This document shows positions 7,293-13,601 of a DNA stretch of 13,601 bases, in pieces. How positions within the stretch are numbered: the first letter of the stretch is position 1; each line of letters starts with the position of its first letter. The position numbers and the translations under genes are program-made. The notes beneath the pieces were generated by a model that saw only the letters and a list, made by a program, of their open reading frames with translations, ran no database searches and had not been told where the DNA came from. Origin of the DNA: Sphingomonadaceae bacterium (GTDB lineage Bacteria > Pseudomonadota > Alphaproteobacteria > Sphingomonadales > Sphingomonadaceae); assembly GCA_947442095.1 (NCBI GenBank), contig CANEVG010000048.1:1-13601 (forward strand), read 5' to 3'.

Positions 7293-7298
7293 AGGAAG
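7293..7298 (+). promoter_or_regulatory. Ribosome binding site of the LD-carboxypeptidase gene
   Basis: AGGAAG ends 4 bases before the ATG at 7303 and argues against an upstream in-frame TTG at 7270. It lies in the 53-bp gap between two divergent starts, which must also hold both promoters. Confidence 0.5.
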
Positions 7299-7302
7299 CA
7301 CT

Positions 7303-8127
7303 ATGCCAAGCATCGCCATCTGCGCGCCTGCACGCTCGATCACGCCCGGGGATGCCGCGCGCGTCACCGATCTGGCAGTGCAGGTGCCGGGAATCGTGCT
7401 CAACTTCCACCCGCAATGTTTTCAGAACGAAGGCCATTTTGCCGGTAGCGACGCCCGGCGGCTGGCAGCGTTCCTCGAATGCGCCAACGATCCGGCTTTC
7501 GATGCGGTGTGGTTCGCGCGCGGCGGCTACGGCTCGAACCGCATTGCGGAAGATGCCCTCCCGCAACTTGGCGATGCCGCCCTCGCCAAGGCCTATCTCG
7601 GTTATTCCGACACAGGCTATCTGCTTGCGGGGCTGTATCGCGCCGGGATCGGAGCGCCGGTCCACGCACCGATGCCCAGCGATATCCGCCGCGATGGCGG
7701 CGATGCGGCCGTGCTGCGCACGCTGCGCTGGCTTGCCGGAGACCGTTCGGGAGAGGATCCAATGCTTGATGCGAAGCCTGCGGCCGCCTTCAATCTCACG
7801 ACGCTTGCGATGCTCTGCGGCACATCGCTCATGCCCGACCTTACTGGCCATGTGGTGCAAGTGGAGGAGGTCTCCGAGCACCTCTACGCGGCCGACCGTT
7901 TGTTCTTTCACCTCACTGCGCACCTCACGGGCATTGCCGGGCTGAGGCTCGGCCGGCTTGGCGATGTGCCGGAAAACGATGTACCGTTCGGCCATGACGA
8001 GGAGGGCATCGCGCAGCATTGGTGCGCCCGCGCGGGCATCCCCTATCTCGGCCGCGCCGACATCGGCCATGACGTTGACAACAGGATTGTCCCCTTCGGA
8101 CTTGAGAGCCGCCGCGCAAGCGACTAG
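7303..8127 (+). CDS. ldcA: LD-carboxypeptidase (peptidase family S66)
   Basis: A 274-residue serine peptidase that removes the terminal D-Ala from murein tetrapeptides, giving tripeptide for reuse. Family S66 works in the cytoplasm, and no signal peptide is visible here. The nucleophile elbow is LGYSDTGYLLAGL (Ser102), preceded by the family motif WFARGGYGSNRI (70-81). The likely acid is Glu188 in QVEEVSEHLYAADR. The base is His256 in IGHDVDNRIVPFG, completing the Ser-Glu-His triad known for LdcA. The length is slightly short of the about 300 of E. coli LdcA, but all hallmarks are present. It is divergent from the Mpl-like ligase, which would use the product, so the pair looks like a murein-recycling module. 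Downstream is a hairpin and a large palindromic element. Confidence 0.88.
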   Translation: MPSIAICAPARSITPGDAARVTDLAVQVPGIVLNFHPQCFQNEGHFAGSDARRLAAFLECANDPAFDAVWFARGGYGSNRIAEDALPQLGDAALAKAYLGYSDTGYLLAGLYRAGIGAPVHAPMPSDIRRDGGDAAVLRTLRWLAGDRSGEDPMLDAKPAAAFNLTTLAMLCGTSLMPDLTGHVVQVEEVSEHLYAADRLFFHLTAHLTGIAGLRLGRLGDVPENDVPFGHDEEGIAQHWCARAGIPYLGRADIGHDVDNRIVPFGLESRRASD

Positions 8128-8143
8128 GCGCGCTCGTCTTAGA

Positions 8144-8305
8144 GTCTGATCCGAAACTTCGTTTCGGATAGTGCAGCACCGGCCCTCTCCCCCGCCCCCT
8201 GTTTAGGTGTGGGCCGCCCACGAGAGTACCCTCAATGGGTGTTCGGGCGGGGGAGAGGGCCAGTGCTGCACCGAAATCTGCTCGTCTGCGAATTTCGAAA
8301 CAGAC
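8144..8305. repeat. 162-bp palindromic MITE-like element
   Basis: The ends are inverted copies: GTCTGATCCGAAA (8144-8156) and TTTCGAAACAGAC (8293-8305), matching at 11 of 13 positions. Inside, a 27-base arm at 8171-8197 pairs with 8245-8271 at 26 of 27 positions (single mismatch 8180/8262) around a 47-nt loop. A 9-bp hairpin (8149-8157 with 8161-8169) sits in the left end, and the loop contains the palindrome GTGGGCCGCCCAC (8209-8221). There is no coding capacity and no clear target duplication. It fills nearly the whole gap between ldcA and fabD, ending 19 bp before the fabD ATG. It could act as a transcription stop for ldcA, or be a mobile non-autonomous element or a REP-type repeat. Confidence 0.7.
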
Positions 8306-8324
8306 CCCCAAATGGAGTGTGTTG

Positions 8325-9260
8325 ATGCGGGCATTCGTTTTTCCGGGGCAGGGCAGTCAGAAGGTCGGCATGGGAGCAGAACTGGCCGCTGCCAGCCCCG
8401 CCGCGCGCGAGGTGTTTCAGGAAGTCGATGATGCACTGGAGCAGAAGCTGTTCGCACTGATGAGCGGCGGGCCGGAGGACGAGCTTACCCTCACCGCCAA
8501 TGCCCAACCCGCGATCATGGCCAATGCCATCGCGGTGCTGCGGGTGCTCGAGAAGGAAGGCGGCCTCCATCTGGCCGACAAGGCGCAGTTCGTCGCGGGC
8601 CATAGCCTGGGCGAATACACCGCACTTTGTGCTGCCGGGTCGTTCTCGCTTGCCGACACAGCCCGCCTGCTGCGCCTGCGCGGGCAATCGATGCAGGCTG
8701 CCGTGCCGGTGGGCGAAGGCGCGATGTGCGCACTGCTGGGTGCCGAGATCGATCAGGCGACGGCGCTCGCCGCCGCTGCCGCCGAGGACGAGGTCTGCAC
8801 GGTCGCCAACGACAACGCGCCGGGCCAGATCGTCCTTTCGGGCCACACCGCCGCGATCGAGCGCGCGGTCGCGATGGTAAAGGACTACGGCATCAAGCGC
8901 GGCATGCTGCTGCCCGTCTCCGCGCCGTTCCATTGCCCGCTGATGCGGCCCGCAGCGGAAGCCATGGCCGCCGCGCTGGAGGACACCGCCCCCGGCGCGT
9001 TGCGCGTCACGCTACTTGCCAATGTTACTGCCGCCCCTGTCACCGATCCTGCCGAGGTGCGACGCCTGCTTGTCGAACAAGTCACCGGCCGCGTCCGCTG
9101 GCGCGAGAGCATGCTGGCGCTGGGCGCAGCAGGCGTGGATCACTTTGTCGAACTCGGCGGCAAAGTCGTCGGCCCGATGATCACGCGCACCGTGGCCGAC
9201 GTCGCGGTTGCCAGCCTCGTCGGCATGGCCGATATCGAGGCGTTAGCGAAGGAACTCTAA
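8325..9260 (+). CDS. fabD: Malonyl-CoA:ACP transacylase
   Basis: A 311-residue FabD, which transfers malonyl from CoA to acyl carrier protein to feed fatty-acid elongation in the cytoplasm. The N-terminal MRAFVFPGQGSQ gives the oxyanion-side GQGSQ (8-12). The nucleophile elbow is AGHSLGEYTA with Ser94, and the partner base is His203 in SAPFHCPLM. These agree in spacing with Ser92/His201 of E. coli FabD. The start at 8325 has GGAG (8314-8317) seven bases upstream; an in-frame ATG at 8238 region would add non-homologous residues encoded inside the palindromic element. It is followed after 3 bp by fabG, so the two are co-transcribed. Since only 19 bp separate it from the repeat element, the promoter must lie in or before that element. 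Confidence 0.96.
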   Translation: MRAFVFPGQGSQKVGMGAELAAASPAAREVFQEVDDALEQKLFALMSGGPEDELTLTANAQPAIMANAIAVLRVLEKEGGLHLADKAQFVAGHSLGEYTALCAAGSFSLADTARLLRLRGQSMQAAVPVGEGAMCALLGAEIDQATALAAAAAEDEVCTVANDNAPGQIVLSGHTAAIERAVAMVKDYGIKRGMLLPVSAPFHCPLMRPAAEAMAAALEDTAPGALRVTLLANVTAAPVTDPAEVRRLLVEQVTGRVRWRESMLALGAAGVDHFVELGGKVVGPMITRTVADVAVASLVGMADIEALAKEL

Positions 9261-9263
9261 GCC

Positions 9264-10028
9264 ATGGAACACCGCCTCTTCGATCTCACCGGCATGACCG
9301 CCCTCGTCACTGGCGCGGCTGGCGGCATTGGTTCGGCGATCAGCCACGCGCTTGCCAAGCAGGGCGCGCGGCTTGCGCTTTCGGGCACCAATGCGGCGAA
9401 GCTGCGCGCGTTCCGCGAGGAATTGAATGACACGTATGGGCATGACCATGTCGAGATCACTTGCGACCTTTCGAACACCGAGCAGGTCGAGCATCTCGTG
9501 CCCGCCACGATCGACACACTCGGCAAGATCGACATTCTGGTGAACAACGCCGGGATCACGCGCGACAACTTAGCGATGCGGATGAAGGACGAGGAGTGGG
9601 ATGCGGTGATCCGCGTGAACCTCGAGGCTGCGTTCCGCCTCATGCGTGCCGCCTCAAAGCCTATGATGAAGGCGCGCTTCGGGCGCATCATCAGCGTCAC
9701 CAGCGTGGTGGGCGCAACTGGCAATCCGGGTCAGGTGAACTATGCCGCGGCCAAGGCTGGCCTTGTCGGCATGTCCAAGAGCCTCGCGCAGGAGCTTGCC
9801 ACGCGCGGCATCACGGTGAACTGCGTCGCCCCCGGCTTCATCCGCACCGCGATGACCGACGTGCTGCCCGATGCCCAGAAAGATGCGCTCAATGCCCGCA
9901 TCCCGATGGGCCGGATGGGCGAGGGGCCAGATATCGGCGCTGCGGTCGCCTATCTCGCCAGCCGCGATGCCGGCTACATGACCGGGCAAACGCTGCATGT
10001 GAACGGCGGCATGGCGATGCTCTCCTGA
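9264..10028 (+). CDS. fabG: 3-oxoacyl-ACP reductase
   Basis: A 254-residue short-chain dehydrogenase/reductase that reduces 3-oxoacyl-ACP with NADPH, the first reduction step of fatty-acid elongation. The cofactor glycine motif TGAAGGIG is at 16-23, NNAG at 94-97, and the catalytic Ser147, Tyr160 and Lys164 lie in SVTSVVG and NYAAAKAG. GITVNCVAPGFIRTAMT and the C-terminal GYMTGQTLHVNGGMAM are FabG-specific. It begins 3 bp after the fabD stop, with the ribosome site AAGGAA inside the last codons of fabD (9249-9254), so translation is probably coupled. The slightly extended N-terminus (MEHRLFDLTG) and residues near 54-60 are typical for alphaproteobacterial FabG. Confidence 0.95.
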   Translation: MEHRLFDLTGMTALVTGAAGGIGSAISHALAKQGARLALSGTNAAKLRAFREELNDTYGHDHVEITCDLSNTEQVEHLVPATIDTLGKIDILVNNAGITRDNLAMRMKDEEWDAVIRVNLEAAFRLMRAASKPMMKARFGRIISVTSVVGATGNPGQVNYAAAKAGLVGMSKSLAQELATRGITVNCVAPGFIRTAMTDVLPDAQKDALNARIPMGRMGEGPDIGAAVAYLASRDAGYMTGQTLHVNGGMAMLS

Positions 10029-10033
10029 ACCCC

Positions 10034-10552
10034 TTGCGCGCCGGTTTGCTCTTGCTCGCGCTCGCCGCGCCAACGCTGGCGCAGGCGCGCGCACCGCAAG
10101 CGCTCGCCTGCGCGATCATTGCCGCGCCGGAAGGCCTCGATGCGCAGCTGGCCGAAAGCGTAGTCAATGTGGATGCCGAGCGCAGCAAGCCTGCGCTCGA
10201 TACGCTGCATGTGCTGGTCAATCGCTGCGCGGCGGACCAGTTCCTCTCGGACAAAGAGAGTGAGGCCTATTTCGGCTATGCGCTGGGCCGCATGGCGCGC
10301 GACGGGCTGGATGCGCAGCTCGCAGGCGAAGGCATTTCCTCCGCCTTGATCGACACTGCGCTCGATATTGGCCCGGGCAATGCCAACAATCCGGCCACCA
10401 AAGTCACCCAAGGCGATCTCAGGCGCGTTTCCACTGCGCTTGCTGAAGCAGGCCACGATCCGGTCAATGTCACGCCCGTAGGCTGGGGTTTAATCACGGC
10501 GTGGATCACCGCCACTGCGCAGATGTTTGATGCAAGGCGCGTGCTGGATTGA
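10034..10552 (+). CDS. Small secreted protein of unknown function
   Basis: An open frame gives about 172 residues if started at the TTG at 10034, five bases after the fabG stop. The N-terminus (RAGLLLLALAAPTLAQARA) is a textbook signal peptide with a likely cleavage after LAQA, so the protein is probably periplasmic. The mature part has two cysteines (LACAII and NRCAAD), which might form a disulfide, and a helix-rich body with GLDAQLA occurring twice (near residues 36 and 95). I recognise no domain. The start is uncertain: there is no clear ribosome site, and CTG at 10025 is another option. Translational coupling to fabG is likely. The signal peptide and the operon position argue that it is real. 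Confidence 0.6.
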   Translation: MRAGLLLLALAAPTLAQARAPQALACAIIAAPEGLDAQLAESVVNVDAERSKPALDTLHVLVNRCAADQFLSDKESEAYFGYALGRMARDGLDAQLAGEGISSALIDTALDIGPGNANNPATKVTQGDLRRVSTALAEAGHDPVNVTPVGWGLITAWITATAQMFDARRVLD

Positions 10553-10763
10553 AGGCGCGGGATAAAACCGCTGCACACACGCCATTTATGCACAGCTTCA
10601 CGCCCAACCTAGCCGCTTGCGCTTGCCCGTGGCGGGGCGCGCATTAAGAAAGAGAGGTGATATCCAACCAAGCCTCTTGCGCGCGATTCCGCGTGTACGG
10701 GGCCAGCGACACGGCCTTGGCAGCTCCTTAGGGGCGCTCCCGGGCGGGGGACTTGAGACAAGA
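10553..10763. other. Intergenic region upstream of dnaN
   Basis: 211 bp without a convincing gene. It holds one DnaA-box match (10586-10594) and probably the dnaN promoter, which I could not define. A GTG-started frame of 24 codons (10657-10731) has no support. No tRNA or other recognisable RNA gene was seen. Confidence 0.4.
10586..10594 (+). promoter_or_regulatory. Single DnaA box upstream of dnaN
   Basis: TTATGCACA fits the relaxed DnaA-box consensus TTATNCACA exactly, 169 bp before the dnaN start. One box alone does not make an origin, but DnaA-controlled expression of the clamp gene would be sensible. A chance match is possible. Confidence 0.4.
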
Positions 10764-11891
10764 ATGAAGGCAACGATCGAACGCGCCACCCTGCTGCGCT
10801 GCCTGTCCCACGTGCAATCGGTGGTCGAACGGCGCAACACCATCCCCATCCTGTCCAATGTGCTGATCGAGGCTTCGGCCGATGGTTCGGTGCGGCTCAT
10901 GGCGACGGACCTCGATCTCCAGATCATCGAGACGATGCCCGCGCGCGAGGTTGAGCGCGCCGGGGCGATCACCGTCTCCGCGCACCTCCTGTTCGATATT
11001 GCGCGCAAGCTTCCCGATGGCAGTCAGGTCAGCCTCGATGCGGCCGACAGCCGCATGGTGGTCAAGGCCGGGCGCAGCCGGTTCCAGCTGCCCACGCTTC
11101 CGCGTGATGATTTCCCGGTGATCGTCGAAGGCGATCTGCCCACCAGCTTCGAGATCTCGGCACGCACGCTGGCCGAGCTGATCGACCGGACGCGCTTTGC
11201 CATCTCGACCGAAGAGACGCGCTACTACCTCAACGGCATTTTCCTGCACGTCGCCGATGAAGCGCAGCCGGTGCTCAAGGCCGCTGCTACCGATGGCCAC
11301 CGCCTCGCGCGCTATACCATCGCGCGGCCCGATGGCGCCGAAGGTATGCCCGACGTGATCGTGCCGCGCAAATGCGTTGGCGAACTGCGCAAGCTGCTCG
11401 ATGACGTGCTCGATTCGGCCGTTCTGATCGATCTGTCTGCCAGCAAGGTGCGCTTCACGCTCGGCGGCGAACATGGCGTCGTGCTTACCAGCAAGCTGAT
11501 CGACGGGACTTTCCCGGATTACAGCCGCGTGATCCCCACCGGAAACGACAAGCTGCTGCGGCTCGATCCGCGCAGCTTCTTCGAGGGCGTCGACCGTGTC
11601 GCGACTATCGCCACGGAGAAGACCCGCGCAGTGAAGATGGCCGTTGAGGGCGACAAGGTCACCCTGTCGGTCACGAGCCCGGAAAACGGCACGGCGGCCG
11701 AAGAGATTGCAGCAGAGTACAGTGCCTCGGGCCTTGAGATCGGCTTCAACGCGAATTATCTCAAGGATATCCTCAGCCAGATCGATGGCGACATGGTGGA
11801 ACTTCACCTCGCCGATGCCGGCGCGCCGACGCTGATCCGCAAGGACGACAAATCACCCGCGCTCTATGTGCTGATGCCGATGCGCGTATGA
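10764..11891 (+). CDS. dnaN: DNA polymerase III sliding clamp (beta subunit)
   Basis: A 375-residue beta clamp, the ring-shaped dimer that tethers DNA polymerase III and other repair and replication proteins to DNA. It shows the family's three repeated domains (roughly 1-120, 125-250, 255-375). The opening MKATIERATLLRCLSHVQSVVERRNTIPILSNVLI is typical. The middle of the protein has ATDGHRLARY, and the C-terminus YVLMPMRV provides the end of the peptide-binding cleft. The ATG at 10764 matches family starts, although the ribosome site (GAGACAAGA) is weak and upstream in-frame codons are open for another 49 residues. It stands alone here, not beside dnaA or recF. Followed by the 84-bp inverted-repeat element. 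Confidence 0.97.
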   Translation: MKATIERATLLRCLSHVQSVVERRNTIPILSNVLIEASADGSVRLMATDLDLQIIETMPAREVERAGAITVSAHLLFDIARKLPDGSQVSLDAADSRMVVKAGRSRFQLPTLPRDDFPVIVEGDLPTSFEISARTLAELIDRTRFAISTEETRYYLNGIFLHVADEAQPVLKAAATDGHRLARYTIARPDGAEGMPDVIVPRKCVGELRKLLDDVLDSAVLIDLSASKVRFTLGGEHGVVLTSKLIDGTFPDYSRVIPTGNDKLLRLDPRSFFEGVDRVATIATEKTRAVKMAVEGDKVTLSVTSPENGTAAEEIAAEYSASGLEIGFNANYLKDILSQIDGDMVELHLADAGAPTLIRKDDKSPALYVLMPMRV

Positions 11892-11911
11892 CCTGCGATC
11901 GCCGTGGGGCC

Positions 11912-11995
11912 GTGTCAGGTTTGCTTGGACATTGCGCCCAACGTGGGTGTTGCTTTCGTAATTTTACTCCTTGTGGGCGCAAACTAATCTGACAC
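11912..11995. repeat. 84-bp inverted-repeat element, possible IS-derived remnant
   Basis: Outer ends GTGTCAG (11912-11918) and CTGACAC (11989-11995) are perfect inverted copies. Inner arms TTGCGCCCA (11932-11940) and TGGGCGCAA (11974-11982) are also perfect, around a 33-nt loop. On the minus strand, AAGGAG follows the right-hand inverted repeat, then after 7 bases comes ACG AAA GCA ACA and an open frame of about 15 codons ending at a TGA in the other end. That is how a transposase start beside an insertion-sequence end looks after an internal deletion. No flanking target duplication is visible. It could alternatively serve as a dnaN terminator. Confidence 0.55.
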
Positions 11996-13420
11996 TCCAC
12001 CACTGGACAGCCCGAATTACAAAGCCATGACGACGCCCCGAAGCTGGCGTTCCTCTCGATCGGACCTGAGGACGCGAAGGGCCTTCCCCATGTCGGCAAA
12101 GCGGCAGAAAGTGCTGCCCCCGCCATGCTTGATGCACTTTACGAACGTATTGCCAGAACTCCCGAAACCTCGGGCTTCTTCTCCTCGCAAAGCACAATAG
12201 CGGCAGACCGCACGAAGCTAACCCCGCATTGGTCGGCGCTGTTTGCCCACGGTGCCGGAGCCCATTACTTCGGCTGCGCAGAGAAGGCCGGCAAGGCCAA
12301 CGCCAGGATCGGCCTTTCGCCGCAGTGGCACAGCGGCGCCTATGCCCGCGTGCTCGAACCCATCATGCGCAAGCTGGCAGGCCCCTTCGCCCACGTGATC
12401 GGGGGCAAGATCGCGACACTGATCAAGCTGGCGCTGCTCGACATGGAAATCGCGGCCGAAACCTGTTTCGCGGCAGAGGAAGAGCGCCGCAGCAAGGTAA
12501 TGGACGCGGTCGGTGAGGCGCTGCGGCGGATGACGGACGGCGATTTCAGCGTGCCGCTCACAGGCCTGCCATCATGGTATGCCTCTATTCAGCATGATTT
12601 CGAGACGATGCGCGCCACTGGTCGGCGCAGCACTCGGCGATCTCGTGCAGACTTCACAGGCGCTCGACATGGGTGCGCAGGAGGTCCGCTAAGCTTCCGA
12701 AGACCTGGCCCGCCGCACCGAACAGCACGCCGCCAGCCTTGAAGTCGCCTCCGCCGCTATGAGCACGCTGGCCGCCAGCGTCAGCAGCACGGCGAATGAT
12801 GCCGTCCACCTTCACGATGCTGTGCAGAGTGCCCACAGCGATGCGCAAGCGGGTGGCAGCGTGGCCGACGAGGCAGTGCAGGCCATGACCGACAGTCACA
12901 ATTCCGCCCGGGAAATCGGCAAGATCATTTCGGTTATCGACGGGATCGCGTTCCAGACCTACCCAATCGCGCTCATCTCCGGGGTCTAGGCCGCGCACAC
13001 GGGCGATGCCGCCCGCGGGTTCGCGGCCTGTAGCCAACGAAGTAGCACTCGGCCAAGGCGGCGCTCGATATCAAGACACTGATTGGGCAAAGCTCCGTGC
13101 AGGTTGAACGCGGCGTCGCGCTGGCTGGTCAGACCGGGGATACCTTCGCGCAGATCGTCGGCAAGGTGGGCCAAATCGCGGACTTTGCCAGCATTATCGC
13201 CAGCGCGGCGAGCACGCAGGTCACAAACATCGGCCAGGTCCGCTAAACTGTGCGCCCGCTTGATCTCATGATCCAGCAGAACGCTGCGATGGTCGAGGAA
13301 GCCACAGCGGCCGCGCGCAATCTGGTTGGCGAAGCGGACCGCATGGCAGTGCTCTCCGGCCGCTTTGCGCTGAGCGGCGACGACACTTACAGCGCGGCGC
13401 AGATAGGCTACGCCGCTTGA
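11993..13420 (+). pseudogene. Degenerate protoglobin-coupled methyl-accepting chemotaxis protein
   Basis: Remnant of a soluble globin-coupled chemoreceptor (HemAT-like), a heme oxygen sensor that signals through CheA/CheW. KLAFLSIGPEDA (from 12041) opens the protoglobin domain, which continues through ETSGFF and ARIGLSPQWHSGAY. The MCP signalling domain follows: ARRTEQHAASLE, EIGKIISVIDGIAFQ, then KAALDIKTLIGQSS and QQNAAMVEEATAAAR. Damage: no ATG, GTG or TTG start from the TGA at 11990 up to 12125; a frame change near 12611-12620; stop TAA at 12690; stop TAG at 12987; two further frame changes between 13025 and 13051 (consistent with small deletions); stop TAA at 13244. The usual H-A-R-I-G-L is N-A-R-I-G-L here (codon 12299-12301), so the likely proximal heme ligand is lost. 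The hairpin tip reads FQTYPIALISGV instead of FQTNLLALNA. Fragments at 12125-12742 and 12759-12989 may be annotated as genes but are probably non-functional. Confidence 0.88.
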
Positions 13421-13422
13421 TT

Positions 13423-13458
13423 GCCTGCGTCCCTTGCGATCAGCGGAGGGACGCAGGC
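13423..13458. terminator. Perfect 11-bp hairpin between convergent genes
   Basis: GCCTGCGTCCC (13423-13433) pairs completely with GGGACGCAGGC (13448-13458) across a 14-nt loop. It starts 3 bases after the chemoreceptor remnant's last stop and ends 5 bases before the dehydrogenase stop on the other strand. There is no T-run on either side, so it is best viewed as a bidirectional stop or 3'-end stabiliser. Confidence 0.6.
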
Positions 13459-13462
13459 CGTC

Positions 13463-13601
13463 TCAGATGTCTACCACGATCTTGCCGAAGTGGGTGTTGC
13501 TCGCCTGATGGCGAAACGCACCGGCCAGATCGGCGAGCGGGAAGTGGCTGTCGATGATGGGGCGAATGCCATTGGCTTCCACGCCGGCAATCATGGCGAG
13601 C
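13463..13601 (-). CDS. Zinc-type alcohol dehydrogenase family protein, C-terminal part
   Basis: Only the last 45 or so residues are in the window; the gene continues beyond the right edge. The sequence LAMIAGVEANGIRPIIDSHF is followed by PLADLAGAFRHQASNTHFGKIVVDI and the stop. This is the standard C-terminus of NAD(P)-dependent medium-chain (MDR) alcohol dehydrogenases, in which 'G-I-x-P-V-I-D...F-x-l-e-x-l-x-x-A-f...H-F-G-K-I-V' closes the cofactor domain. These enzymes oxidise alcohols or reduce aldehydes and enones in the cytoplasm. The zinc ligands lie in the missing N-terminal part, so zinc dependence cannot be confirmed. Confidence 0.75.
   Translation of the reverse strand, partial: LAMIAGVEANGIRPIIDSHFPLADLAGAFRHQASNTHFGKIVVDI

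Noticed and set aside
8238..8324. Longer N-terminus for FabD starting inside the repeat element
   Set aside because: FabD proteins begin at M-x-x-F-x-F-P-G-Q-G, and the ATG at 8325 has its own GGAG site.
8232..8933. 233-codon open frame opposite fabD
   Set aside because: Antisense shadow of fabD; it reads into the palindromic element and shows no domain.
9461..10027. Extension of the small secreted protein upstream across fabG
   Set aside because: This part only reflects fabG in another frame; the signal peptide starts right after the fabG stop.
10657..10731. Possible 24-codon leader peptide (GTG start) before dnaN
   Set aside because: Ribosome site overlaps the start codon, no attenuator structure or codon run is visible, and it could easily be chance.
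12125..12989. Two separate intact genes (205 and 76 residues) after dnaN
   Set aside because: They are consecutive pieces of one globin-MCP protein split by a frameshift and stops.
13489..13500. GTGGGTGTTGCT also found inside the 84-bp element (11944-11955)
   Set aside because: Here it is ordinary coding sequence for the conserved SNTHFGK end of the dehydrogenase; the 12-base match has no extended homology on either side.

Overview
This is a high-GC window from a Gram-negative bacterium, most likely an alphaproteobacterium of the order Sphingomonadales (Novosphingobium/Sphingopyxis/Erythrobacter-like). The clues are the class I lysyl-tRNA synthetase, a short flagellin ending in the QNVLSLLK-type tail, a glutathione S-transferase remnant and the style of the small winged-helix regulator. 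The order-level call is inference; no marker search was possible.

Layout, left to right. A decayed glutathione S-transferase tail (minus) runs off the left edge. It is followed by about 250 bp without a gene and then a stand-alone flagellin gene (plus). Convergent to flagellin lie a two-TM bacterial PH-domain protein and a nitroreductase (both minus). Divergent from the nitroreductase is lysS/lysK (plus), whose stop codon is one base from the stop of a convergent 2-oxoglutarate/Fe(II) prolyl-4-hydroxylase-like gene (minus). An AT-richer regulatory stretch with dyads precedes a small MarR-like winged-helix gene (plus) that probably starts at a TTG with a strong ribosome binding site.

A murein-recycling pair follows: an Mpl-like Mur ligase (minus) and an LD-carboxypeptidase (plus), divergent with 53 bp between starts. 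The carboxypeptidase would convert recycled tetrapeptide to tripeptide, and the ligase would put the tripeptide back on UDP-MurNAc. Next comes a 162-bp palindromic, MITE-like element, then fabD-fabG plus a small secreted protein as a tight operon, and then dnaN with one consensus DnaA box upstream.

The last 1.5 kb hold a protoglobin-coupled methyl-accepting chemotaxis protein that is clearly a pseudogene: no start codon, several frameshifts, three internal stops, and the likely heme-ligand His replaced by Asn. A second small inverted-repeat element (84 bp) sits exactly at its damaged 5' end. A perfect 11-bp hairpin separates it from the C-terminus of a zinc-type alcohol dehydrogenase (minus) that runs off the right edge.

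No rRNA, tRNA, CRISPR array, intact transposase or obvious defence system was seen. The least explained parts are the two palindromic elements, the dyads upstream of the winged-helix gene, and the dead oxygen sensor.
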